NCBI GenBank assembly: GCA_002717515.1
Contig: PBEC01000010.1
Span: 48,682 to 112,681 of the forward strand
Direction of reading: 5' to 3'
DNA: 64,000 nt
Origin: Flavobacteriales bacterium
Lineage (GTDB): Bacteria > Bacteroidota > Bacteroidia > Flavobacteriales_C > GCA-002722245
Below, in pieces: positions 54,946 to 62,910 of the stretch. Numbering within the stretch: position 1 is the first letter of the stretch; every line of letters begins with the position of its first letter. The notes below the pieces were generated by a model. The model did not search any database. It worked only from the letters and a program-made list of their open reading frames with translations, and had not been told where the DNA came from. Made by a program: the position numbers and the translations under genes.

Positions 54946-55854
54946 ATGTTAAAACATTGGATAAAAGCCTTTCGATTAAGGACATTACCTTTAGCCTTTT
55001 CTTCGGTTATTACCGGAACAGCAGTAGCATTGAATCAAGGACATTTTGATTGGATTGTATTCATTTTTGCGTTAACAACAACTTTATTTTTACAAATTTT
55101 ATCAAATCTTGCCAACGACTACGGAGACGCTCAAAAAGGAACTGATAATGAAAACAGAATAGGTCCTGAAAGATCTATTCAGTCGGGAGAAATTACTGAA
55201 TTTCAAATGAAAAAAGCTATTGTATTTTTCGTCTTTTTGTCTCTTTTATCGGGTTTGACATTGGTTTTTTATGCTACTAGAACAATTTCTCTTTGGTATC
55301 CATTAATTTTTGTTACAGTGGGGATTTTATCCATAATAGCTGCCATTAAATATACTGCAGGTAAAGGAGCCTACGGTTATAAAGGATGGGGAGATTTATT
55401 TGTGTTTATATTTTTTGGATTGGTTGGGGTAATAGGAACCTCACTTTTATTTGTACACGAGTTTTATTATCCAATGCTATTTCCAGCAATATCTGTAGGG
55501 TGTTTTTCTACCGCAGTATTGAACCTGAACAATATGAGAGATTTTGAAAACGATAAGTTTTGCGGTAAAAATACATTAGTGGTCAAGCTGGGTATAAAAA
55601 AATCAAAAATATACCATTTATACATAATTATTACAGGCATCGTGTCCTCATTATTTTATGCCGCAAACTGTTTTTCCTCAGTCTATCAATTTTTATTCGT
55701 TTTAAGCTACATTCCTTTCATAACTCATATGTTAAGAGTTATGAAAATAGATGACAACAAAAACTTTGACTTTGAATTAAAAAAGGTCGCGTTGAGTACT
55801 TTTTTATTTTCTATTCTTTTTTGTGTTTCTGTTTTTCTGTTTGATTTGCTGTGA
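54946..55854 (+). CDS. menA: 1,4-dihydroxy-2-naphthoate polyprenyltransferase MenA
   Basis: A 302-residue UbiA-family membrane protein with about eight or nine membrane segments. The first Asp-rich motif is NLANDYGDAQKGTDNENRIGP near 55-75 and the second is LNNMRDFENDKFCGKNTL near 198-215, both characteristic of MenA. It attaches the isoprenoid chain to DHNA. It follows menD by 28 nt. The other men genes (menB, C, E, H) are not in the window. The next 190 nt show nothing recognisable. Confidence 0.93.
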   Translation: MLKHWIKAFRLRTLPLAFSSVITGTAVALNQGHFDWIVFIFALTTTLFLQILSNLANDYGDAQKGTDNENRIGPERSIQSGEITEFQMKKAIVFFVFLSLLSGLTLVFYATRTISLWYPLIFVTVGILSIIAAIKYTAGKGAYGYKGWGDLFVFIFFGLVGVIGTSLLFVHEFYYPMLFPAISVGCFSTAVLNLNNMRDFENDKFCGKNTLVVKLGIKKSKIYHLYIIITGIVSSLFYAANCFSSVYQFLFVLSYIPFITHMLRVMKIDDNKNFDFELKKVALSTFLFSILFCVSVFLFDLL

Positions 55855-56044
55855 ATTCAAAAGCTAAAAGAGTGTCTTGATATTTTTTATAAGCAGTTCA
55901 TTTACATTAGTAAAATAGTAATGGATAGTTTTCAGAGTCCTAAGTAATTATAAAAATAGAGCGAACATTCAAAATAAAAATGGTTTCGAGTGTCTGATTA
56001 CATTCAAAGAATAATGCGTACACAATTTCTTTATAAACGTTATT

Positions 56045-57148
56045 TTAAATATTATTTTTTTCCATCCAGTTGGATAGAGAGTCACTAATGATTTTACTTA
56101 CAAATAAAGAACCAGAGCTATTTAGGTGACAAACATCATAAAGCATATTGTTCTCTTTCACAAGAGAATCCAAATCAATTAGTTTTGTATTTTCTCTCAA
56201 AGAGATAGCCCTAATTGTATCGTTAAAGGATTTGTACTGTTCAGAATATTTTTCGATTGAATGTCCTTTGTGTTTAAGTTTGTTTTTAGGGTTCTCGTAA
56301 ATGATACCGTTAAATGGTGGAGATAATCGATTAAATTGAGTAACTAAAATAGGTTGGATATTAAAGTTTTTACAGGTTTGAATAAAGGTTCTTATGCTTT
56401 TACTGTATAATTCACTTTTTAGATTATTAGTAGTATTGTTTCTTGTTTTTTCGAATTCATCTCTGGGGTTTTTTGAATAGCTGTTTTGCTTAATAAGCGA
56501 TATTGTATTACTAAATATATTTTGTATCACAAGTAACAAAGAGCCTTTAAGATTTGCTTTTGCGCTTTGAGGCATATCCATTACTAATTTTTTACTTGGA
56601 TTATCATTAAAATAAGAGCCTTCATAGAGAAGAATATTCAAATCGTTTATATTGTGCATTAAAACACAATATTTTGGATTTAATGGAATTCCTTTATTAA
56701 TCAGATTGTTCAATGAATGCATTGAATTATTTCCGCTAACGCCTGAGTTATAAACTTTAACATTATACCCTCTTTCACCAAGTCTTTTTTCAACCAGATA
56801 AGGAAAGCGCAGAGTGTCAGGCATGTATAAACACTCTGTAGTTGATCCTCCAAAAAAGATTACCTTGTCCTTTTCTTCTGATATTGAATGATTTGAAATA
56901 AATCCATGTTTGTCAATTAATACATTAAAAGTTCCTGTGTCCAAATTTTCAGTAAATGCTTTATATACGGAATCAGGTTGCACAATGAACTTCTTTCCAG
57001 GTTCATGCTCACGAAGCTGAATACACCTTTTAATACCCTGAAATTCATTTGAATTATCTTCCTTCAAAAAAAGACCTGCTGACAACTCCAACAGAAAAAT
57101 CAATGTCAGGAAAATTAAAAAATTTATAAGAAGAGTTTTTGCTTTCAT
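56045..57148 (-). CDS. Membrane-anchored SGNH/GDSL-type hydrolase
   Basis: From ATG 57148 (MKAKTLLINF) the protein has 367 residues; a TTG 7 codons upstream is possible but would overlap the promoter element. A membrane anchor lies at about 6-27. SGNH blocks are visible: IFFGGST with S102, SGVSGNNS near 135-142 (Gly), MHNINDL with N168, and YDVCHLN with D338 and H341 as the catalytic pair. It probably removes or transfers acetyl or other ester groups on a surface molecule. It is divergent from a carbamoyltransferase cassette and shares a duplicated promoter element with it. Confidence 0.82.
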   Translation of the reverse strand: MKAKTLLINFLIFLTLIFLLELSAGLFLKEDNSNEFQGIKRCIQLREHEPGKKFIVQPDSVYKAFTENLDTGTFNVLIDKHGFISNHSISEEKDKVIFFGGSTTECLYMPDTLRFPYLVEKRLGERGYNVKVYNSGVSGNNSMHSLNNLINKGIPLNPKYCVLMHNINDLNILLYEGSYFNDNPSKKLVMDMPQSAKANLKGSLLLVIQNIFSNTISLIKQNSYSKNPRDEFEKTRNNTTNNLKSELYSKSIRTFIQTCKNFNIQPILVTQFNRLSPPFNGIIYENPKNKLKHKGHSIEKYSEQYKSFNDTIRAISLRENTKLIDLDSLVKENNMLYDVCHLNSSGSLFVSKIISDSLSNWMEKNNI

Positions 57149-57167
57149 GGGTCTCACATAAGACCAC

Positions 57168-57188
57168 AAAGTAAAGAAATTTACTTAA
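57168..57188. repeat. Duplicated palindromic element, copy 1 (SGNH side)
   Basis: This 21-bp sequence is identical to 57229-57249. Its core AAGTAAA-N4-TTTACTT (57169-57186) is an inverted repeat. On the minus strand CAAAGTAA at 57167-57174 reads TTACTTTG, one base from the -7 consensus, 18 nt before the SGNH gene start. Just after the copy, TTTAGACAAT (57189-57198) recurs at 57262-57271. Confidence 0.85.
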
Positions 57189-57228
57189 TTTAGACAATTT
57201 GCTCACATGTGCCGATAAGTAAGGTTCT

Positions 57229-57249
57229 AAAGTAAAGAAATTTACTTAA
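57229..57249. repeat. Duplicated palindromic element, copy 2 (carbamoyltransferase side)
   Basis: Identical over 21 bp to copy 1, 61 bp away. Its core inverted repeat lies at 57230-57247 and overlaps the exact -7 element at 57247-57254. It ends 20 nt before the carbamoyltransferase ATG, mirroring the 19-nt gap between copy 1 and the SGNH gene. Confidence 0.85.
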
Positions 57250-57254
57250 ATTTG
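57247..57254 (+). promoter_or_regulatory. -7 promoter element of the carbamoyltransferase cassette
   Basis: TAAATTTG, an exact match, 15 nt before ATG 57270. It shares three bases with the palindromic element, so a bound regulator would touch the promoter. Confidence 0.6.
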
Positions 57255-57269
57255 GCGTTTTTTTAGACA

Positions 57270-59132
57270 ATGAAAATACTAGGTATTTCAGCACTTTATC
57301 ATGATTCTGCAGCTGCTTTAACCATTGATGGAGAGGTTATTTCAGCTGCGCAGGAAGAGAGGTTTACAAGGAAAAAACAAGATGATTCTTTTCCCGTAAA
57401 TGCGATTAACTTTTGTTTAGATGAAGCTGGTTTAGATTTGACTTCGATAGATGCAGTAGTGTTTTACGATAAGCCGATATTAAAATTCGAACGACTCCTA
57501 GAAACTTATTATGCATTTGCGCCAAAAGGAGTTTCTTCCTTTGTAACGGCCATGCCTGTATGGATGAAGGAGAAAATGTTCTTTAAAAAATTGATTAAAG
57601 ATGAGTTGAAAAAAGTGGGGGATATTGATTGGAGTGCTACTCAGCTTTTATTTCCGGAACATCACTTATCTCATGCAGCAAGTGCTTTTTATCCATCTCC
57701 ATATGATGAGTCGGCCATTTTAACAATTGATGGAGTAGGAGAATGGGCAACTGCTTCAATATGCCATGGTAAAGGAAACAAGATTAAAATACTCAAGGAA
57801 CTAAAATTTCCTCATTCATTAGGATTACTTTACTCAGCGTTCACTTATTTCTTAGGTTTTAAAGTTAACAGCGGAGAGTATAAATTAATGGGTTTAGCAC
57901 CTTACGGTAATCCAGAGAGTGAAGAGGTTAAAAACTTCGTTAAAAAAATTAAAGCTGAGATAGTCGATGTTAAAGAAGATGGATCAATTCGGTTAAATCA
58001 ATCTTACTTCAATTACGCGACAGGTTTGCGCATGATTAGGGAATCCAAATGGGAAAAGTTATTTGGATTTTCTACCAGAAAACCTGAAGATGAGTTATTG
58101 CAAGTACATTGTAATTTGGGGTTGGCTATTCAGTATTTAACGGAAGAATTAGTTCAATTAATGACAAAGGAGGCAAAAAGACTTACAGGGTCTTCTAATT
58201 TGTGTCTGGCCGGAGGAGTAGCGCTTAACTGTGTTTCGAATGGGAAATTACAAAAGTCGAATATTTTTGAGAATATTTATATTCAGCCTGCAGCAGGGGA
58301 TGCAGGAGGAGCTTTAGGAGCGGCTCTAGCAGGAGAATACATATTTAATGGTTCTGATAGGAAGCTCGATTCAACAAAAATGGATTCTATGAAGGGAGGT
58401 TATTTAGGTCCCGAATTTGATGACAAAGAAATAGTTAAACTATCGAATAAATTAGGTGCAGTAGGAGTTCGTTACGATTTTGATAAACTCGTAGATGAAG
58501 TGGCAATTCACTTAAACGAAGGCTGTGCAATAGGGTGGTTTCAAGGAAGAATGGAATTTGGACCCAGAGCTCTTGGAAACAGAAGTATTATAGGTGACCC
58601 GAGAAACCCAGAAATGCAAAAAAAACTGAACTTAAAAATTAAGTACAGAGAAAGTTTTCGTCCCTTTGCACCATCTGTATTAGCAGAAGATTGCGAAGAA
58701 TACTTTCAGCATAAAGGAACTTCACCATATATGTTACTGGTACATCCAGTAGCAGAAAAGCAAAGGAACGAGCTGCCTTCAGGGTATAATGATTTACCAT
58801 TAAAGGAAAAGTTGTACACGGTGAGATCAACAATCCCAGCCATTACTCATATAGATTTTTCAGCTAGAATTCAAACAGTTCATAAAGAAACCAACCCTAA
58901 ATATTGGCAAATGATAAATGCCTTTAAAAAATTAACGGGATGTGGAATGGTTGTTAATACAAGTTTCAATGTTCGTGGGGAGCCAATAGTATGTACTCCT
59001 GAAGATGCTTACCGTTGTTTAATGAGAACAGAAATGGATTATTTAGTTCTTGGTAATTACATCTTTAAAAAAGAAGATCAGCCTCAGTGGCAAGATAAAG
59101 ATAATTGGAAGGAGGAATTTACATTAGATTAG
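57270..59132 (+). CDS. NodU/CmcH/SxtI-family O-carbamoyltransferase
   Basis: A 620-residue protein of usual family length. The N-terminal Kae1/TsaD-like ASKHA domain (about 1-350) starts MKILGISALYHDSAAAL with H11. It has the metal-binding motif HHLSHAASAFYPSPYDESA and ATP-site motifs TIDGVGEWATAS and LAGGVALNCVSNGK. The C-terminal YrdC-like domain (about 395-600) has GWFQGRMEFGPRALGNRS and RESFRPFAPSV. It makes carbamoyl-adenylate from carbamoyl phosphate and ATP and transfers carbamoyl to a hydroxyl. The acceptor here is unknown. It leads a cassette with DUF5989 and SxtJ-like genes. Confidence 0.93.
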   Translation: MKILGISALYHDSAAALTIDGEVISAAQEERFTRKKQDDSFPVNAINFCLDEAGLDLTSIDAVVFYDKPILKFERLLETYYAFAPKGVSSFVTAMPVWMKEKMFFKKLIKDELKKVGDIDWSATQLLFPEHHLSHAASAFYPSPYDESAILTIDGVGEWATASICHGKGNKIKILKELKFPHSLGLLYSAFTYFLGFKVNSGEYKLMGLAPYGNPESEEVKNFVKKIKAEIVDVKEDGSIRLNQSYFNYATGLRMIRESKWEKLFGFSTRKPEDELLQVHCNLGLAIQYLTEELVQLMTKEAKRLTGSSNLCLAGGVALNCVSNGKLQKSNIFENIYIQPAAGDAGGALGAALAGEYIFNGSDRKLDSTKMDSMKGGYLGPEFDDKEIVKLSNKLGAVGVRYDFDKLVDEVAIHLNEGCAIGWFQGRMEFGPRALGNRSIIGDPRNPEMQKKLNLKIKYRESFRPFAPSVLAEDCEEYFQHKGTSPYMLLVHPVAEKQRNELPSGYNDLPLKEKLYTVRSTIPAITHIDFSARIQTVHKETNPKYWQMINAFKKLTGCGMVVNTSFNVRGEPIVCTPEDAYRCLMRTEMDYLVLGNYIFKKEDQPQWQDKDNWKEEFTLD

Positions 59133-59139
59133 AGAAAAT

Positions 59140-59289
59140 ATGAGTACGTTAGGAGATTTTTGGAAATTTATGAAGCAACGAAAAAAATTTTGGTTAGCTC
59201 CAGTTATAATAGTTTTATTGTTGTTAGGAGTTCTGCTTGTAGTAGGAGGGGGATCAGCAGCAGCACCGTTTATTTATACCCTATTTTAA
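59140..59289 (+). CDS. DUF5989-type small membrane protein (49 aa)
   Basis: A 49-residue protein between the carbamoyltransferase (7 nt after its stop) and the SxtJ-like gene (3 nt before it), short enough to be missed by length filters. It starts MSTLGDFWKFMKQRKKFWLA, has a single membrane segment (about 19-38) and ends GGGSAAAPFIYTLF. The basic N-terminus suggests it faces the cytosol. This layout (short amphipathic start, KFWL, one helix, Ala/Pro-rich end) matches the DUF5989 family that accompanies carbamoyltransferases; SxtK of the saxitoxin cluster seems to be of this kind. Function unknown. Confidence 0.85.
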   Translation: MSTLGDFWKFMKQRKKFWLAPVIIVLLLLGVLLVVGGGSAAAPFIYTLF

Positions 59290-59292
59290 AGT

Positions 59293-59685
59293 ATGAAATA
59301 TTCAGAATTTACAAAGTCGAAAGGAACCGAAACACTATCCATGATTGCTTTCGGTTTTTTAACCATTGGAGGAATCATGTGGTATAAGAACGGTGAATAT
59401 CCCGTTTGGCTAATTTATGTTGCATTAGGCAGTTTATTTTGTGGGCTGTTTGTTCCAATAATTTCTAAGCAAGTTACTTGGCTTTGGTTTAAGCTGGCTG
59501 AAGGAATGGGGTTTCTAATGTCGAAAGTAGTATTAGGGGCTTTGTTTTATTTATTTATTGGTCCATACTCTCTTTTGTATCGACTTTTTAACTCCGACAA
59601 CTTAAACATCAAAAAGAAAAAGGAAACATACTATACGGATAGAAATATCGAGTATGTTAAAGGAGATTTAGAAAATCCATGGTAA
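59293..59685 (+). CDS. SxtJ-family membrane protein
   Basis: A 130-residue protein with three or four membrane segments (about 14-32, 38-56, 70-100). The motif FVPIISKQVTWLWFKLAEGMGFLMSKVVLGALFY is characteristic of the SxtJ family, with a charged C-terminal tail (NIKKKKETYYTDRN). It is encoded 3 nt after the DUF5989 gene. In the saxitoxin gene cluster the homologues SxtJ and SxtK lie next to the carbamoyltransferase SxtI, and their role is not known. I infer that the two small proteins bring the enzyme or its acceptor to the membrane. Confidence 0.85.
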   Translation: MKYSEFTKSKGTETLSMIAFGFLTIGGIMWYKNGEYPVWLIYVALGSLFCGLFVPIISKQVTWLWFKLAEGMGFLMSKVVLGALFYLFIGPYSLLYRLFNSDNLNIKKKKETYYTDRNIEYVKGDLENPW

Positions 59686-59712
59686 CGAATGGTTTGAAAA
59701 GATCTCCAAATG

Positions 59713-59746
59713 AAAAGGTTTAGTGTTTTTCACCAATTACCTTTTT
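59713..59746 (+). terminator. Probable terminator of the carbamoyltransferase cassette
   Basis: Arms AAAAGGT (59713-59719) and ACCTTTT (59739-59745) enclose a smaller GTG/CAC hairpin and run into a T tract, 27 nt after the SxtJ-like stop. The rest of the 272-nt gap up to 59957 shows no gene or clear promoter. Confidence 0.45.
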
Positions 59747-59957
59747 GGATTATGATAGTCTATAAATTTTAAAAAAATATAGTTGTAAGAATAACGCAGT
59801 TATTTTTTAGTTTGTCAATTTTAAAGGCGTTATATTTTTATCAGTTTTATGTCGTGGCTCTATCCTTATATTACCTAATTTGACGAGTTTAATGTCTGAC
59901 GAAACCCCTTAATAATTAAGATATAATTTGTAGTATATTTATTTATAAAGACTATTT

Positions 59958-61010
59958 ATGCTAAAGCGATGGAGAAAGATAAAGTTAACTGAATTTGAGT
60001 TTAGTCAACTTATTATAAATTCTGAAGTCGTATTGCAACGCAGTAATACGGTTGTTTTTACTCCCAACAATACAGGTCCCAATTGGTTGGGTATAAAAAA
60101 TGCAACAATTAATATGTTTCCAAATGAATATTTATTGTTGCCTCAATCATACAGCAGTTCACTTTTAAGTAAAGAACAAACGATTAAATTTTTATCGTTG
60201 TTGAAGGAAAAAGGAGCGCAGTTTATTATTTTTTCCGGATTGCCTGATTATACTCTTGAATGGATACAAGAGGTTCATAAGTTAGATATTAAGATTGGTG
60301 TTATTTTTCATGGAGGACAATCTGAATTTACGAATAACTCATCAAAGCAAAAGCAAATGAGCCAAATTCTAAGTTTAGTTAAAAAGGGAGTGATTGTCAG
60401 AGTTGGAGTTGTTAAAAAAGGGTTAAAGGAGAGTTTAGAACATTTGACTAAAATTAAAATTCATAAGTTAACCCCTGTCTCTATTAAATCAAAAGATATT
60501 GAAATAAAAAAGTTTAGCGATAAAAAAATACATATTGGAGTATTTGGTAATGCTTCATTTAATAAAAACCGTCATACTCAAGTTCTTGCAGCCTCATTAA
60601 TAGAAAACAGTCAAATACACGTTATCTCTCCAAATGAATTTTCTTATGCAGTAGATAACAGCAGAATAATTACCCACAATAACTTGAATAAGGAAAATTT
60701 TCTTAAACTTTTAGGAAGTATGGACATTAACTTATATGTTTCATACTCTGAATCATGGGGGCAAGTTATTACTGAAAGTATATCAATGGGAGTTCCTTGT
60801 TTAGCTTCAAATAATTCGGGTGTTTTTGATTCAAATGAAACACTAAAAAGTGCTCTTTTGGTAAGTGATTATGACAATCCTTATGAAATTGCAAAAAAGA
60901 TAAAATCGGTACTGAGAATGAACCTTAAAGAGGAGTATGAAGCCTTTATAGAAAGTTTGAACAATGAAGCAAAATCTCTTGTGCAGGAATTCAAAAATAG
61001 CAGACCATAA
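59958..61010 (+). CDS. Glycosyltransferase, GT-B fold (GT4-like)
   Basis: A 350-residue protein. The N-terminal half is divergent and short (NTGPNWLGIKNATINMFP near 44). The C-terminal half has the GT4 donor-site pattern: HIGVFGNASFNKNRHTQ near 190, then MDINLYVSYSESWGQVITESISMGVPCLASNNSGVFD, with the conserved E of the EX7E motif. The sugar is unknown. It stands alone between a likely terminator and the next promoter. Its position beside the carbamoyltransferase cassette suggests a common glycan, which is inference only. Confidence 0.78.
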   Translation: MLKRWRKIKLTEFEFSQLIINSEVVLQRSNTVVFTPNNTGPNWLGIKNATINMFPNEYLLLPQSYSSSLLSKEQTIKFLSLLKEKGAQFIIFSGLPDYTLEWIQEVHKLDIKIGVIFHGGQSEFTNNSSKQKQMSQILSLVKKGVIVRVGVVKKGLKESLEHLTKIKIHKLTPVSIKSKDIEIKKFSDKKIHIGVFGNASFNKNRHTQVLAASLIENSQIHVISPNEFSYAVDNSRIITHNNLNKENFLKLLGSMDINLYVSYSESWGQVITESISMGVPCLASNNSGVFDSNETLKSALLVSDYDNPYEIAKKIKSVLRMNLKEEYEAFIESLNNEAKSLVQEFKNSRP

Positions 61011-61037
61011 ACATTAAATTAACTAATTCTATTTTTT

Positions 61038-61045
61038 TATATTTG
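61038..61045 (+). promoter_or_regulatory. -7 promoter element of the beta-helix/VTC/DUF4956 operon
   Basis: TATATTTG, an exact match, 17 nt before ATG 61063 in the 52-nt gap after the glycosyltransferase gene. Confidence 0.6.
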
Positions 61046-61062
61046 GCCTAAATTTTACAGTA

Positions 61063-62910
61063 ATGAAAGGTATTCTTTTTGCTTTTTTGTTTTGCATTTT
61101 ATTATCGAGTTGTGAAAATCAACAGGTTACAAAAATCAATTTAACCAATGATGCGTTTTCAAAAATTTCATTTACTCATGATTTAAGGAAATTGAAAAAG
61201 GAAACTAAACTTTATTGTTCTTATAAGAGTGATGAGGTACAAGTAAAAGTCTCAGAAAAAAATTACGGATACAACTTAAAAGTTAAGAATAAGGCCACTA
61301 TTATTTCCAGGAAGAAATATGAAATGCATGAGGTTAAGGATTCCTCTCATTTTAAGTCATTGGCGAAGTTAAATGTTTTTCAGGCAATTGCAGGAGAGTC
61401 GGGTTATATTGGGATAAAGTCAAAGTTTTTAAATGTTGAGTTCGGTGGAGAAAAGCAACTTTATTTTTTCCAAGAAGGTTTTGATAAATACATTGTTGAG
61501 GGCAACAAAAACAGAGAGGGTATATTGTTTACTTTTGATAATAATGCTAAAATTCATTTTACTCCCAAAGGACTGCAAGGAAAAAATATTGATATCAATA
61601 AAAGAATTCAAGATTGGTACGATGGTAAATTGGCTACAGCTTGTTTATTTGATGTTAAAAAGGTTTCAGGATATTTGGCGTTATTCGATGCTTTTTATGG
61701 TGGAGAAACTCAAAACCTAGATTTTGCTTTTTACTTGAATCCGGTTTCCAATTTAATAGAGGTATTTTGTAAAAAAGGCAACGCGTATGCCAAGGAGGAA
61801 CTTTTAAATAAAATATTGACGGACAATTTGATTTTGTCAAAAATTAGCAAACATAAATCAGAGTACAGTTTAAATAAAAAATTAATTGAATCGATCAAAA
61901 ATCACAAAGTAGGAAAGTATGCGGGTGAACTGAGTTGGTCAATTTCTGAAAATAAAGAGCATACTCAATCAAAAGACAATTGTTATCCAAATTATGATTT
62001 TTCTTCATTCTTTAATTTGGAAGGAGATAAACTCACTATCGATGGAAAAGAAATTGAAATTAATTCGCCCGTTATTATCCCTTCCGGATATGTTGTAGAG
62101 ATTAAAAATCAGTCAAAAATCAACTTAATTCAAGGCGCATTTATCCTCTCGTATTCTCCAGTAGAATTGAAAAATTCGTTTATCGAGAGCTCAGATTCAA
62201 CAGGAAGAGGTTTTCATGTGATTAATGCAAATGCTCTTTCAAGTATTGATTCAGTTATTTTCAGCAATTTAAAAAACTTAGATTTCTTAACCTGGAAACT
62301 TCCGAGTGCAGTTACTTTTTATGAATCACCAGTTAAGATTTATAACTCTCAATTTTTGGGTGCTAATTGTGAGGATGCTTTAAACATCTTTAGAGCAGAT
62401 TATCATTTAGAAAGTTCAATAATCCAAAATACTTTTTCCGATGCATTTGATGCCGATTTTAGTAATGGAATAATTAAGAATTGTAAAATAATTGATTCAG
62501 GTAATGATGGAGTTGACGTTTCGGGAAGTCATGTTGAAATCATTGATTGTGAGTTTATCCGTATTGCGGATAAAGCAATTAGTGCTGGAGAAAATAGTAC
62601 AATTGATGTTAAAAATGCTTTAATTAAAGGAGCTTCATTAGGAGTAGTGGCAAAAGATTTATCAAAAGTAAATATCGAAAGTTCAAAAATAACAGAGTCC
62701 GAGGTTGTTTTTTGTGCATTTCAAAAAAAGAAGGAGTTTGGTCCTTCAAAGATAAATGCCTCTGAAATCACATACGATTTGTATAAGGAAGAAAATCTTA
62801 TTGAAAAAGGATCCTCATTAAAGATTGATGGTAAAAAAGTACACAACTACCGAGATGATGTAAGAAAGTATCTTTACGGTAATGAATATGGAAAGAAAAC
62901 TGTTAAATAA
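61063..62910 (+). CDS. Lipoprotein with C-terminal right-handed beta-helix
   Basis: A 615-residue protein with a lipoprotein signal (LLSSC at about 14-18). Residues about 20-300 are not recognised; FDVKKVSGYLALFDAFYGG and FAFYLNPVSNLIEVF weakly recall CotH-kinase proteins, which often accompany VTC and DUF4956 genes. From about 320 to 575 short turn-rich repeats (VKIYNSQFLGANCEDALNIF, IIKNCKIIDSGNDGVDVSG, VEIIDCEFIRIADKAISAG) give a right-handed parallel beta-helix, as in carbohydrate-active or surface proteins. It overlaps the VTC gene by 29 nt. Confidence 0.72.
   Translation: MKGILFAFLFCILLSSCENQQVTKINLTNDAFSKISFTHDLRKLKKETKLYCSYKSDEVQVKVSEKNYGYNLKVKNKATIISRKKYEMHEVKDSSHFKSLAKLNVFQAIAGESGYIGIKSKFLNVEFGGEKQLYFFQEGFDKYIVEGNKNREGILFTFDNNAKIHFTPKGLQGKNIDINKRIQDWYDGKLATACLFDVKKVSGYLALFDAFYGGETQNLDFAFYLNPVSNLIEVFCKKGNAYAKEELLNKILTDNLILSKISKHKSEYSLNKKLIESIKNHKVGKYAGELSWSISENKEHTQSKDNCYPNYDFSSFFNLEGDKLTIDGKEIEINSPVIIPSGYVVEIKNQSKINLIQGAFILSYSPVELKNSFIESSDSTGRGFHVINANALSSIDSVIFSNLKNLDFLTWKLPSAVTFYESPVKIYNSQFLGANCEDALNIFRADYHLESSIIQNTFSDAFDADFSNGIIKNCKIIDSGNDGVDVSGSHVEIIDCEFIRIADKAISAGENSTIDVKNALIKGASLGVVAKDLSKVNIESSKITESEVVFCAFQKKKEFGPSKINASEITYDLYKEENLIEKGSSLKIDGKKVHNYRDDVRKYLYGNEYGKKTVK

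Noticed and set aside
59160..59387. 75-codon open frame overlapping the DUF5989 and SxtJ-like genes
   Set aside because: It is the shifted frame of the two small membrane-protein genes; residues show no sensible hydrophobic pattern, while the 49-codon frame does.
56045..61010. Horizontally acquired island around the carbamoyltransferase cassette
   Set aside because: Base composition looks like that of the flanks, and there is no tRNA, integrase, transposase or flanking repeat; transfer cannot be claimed.
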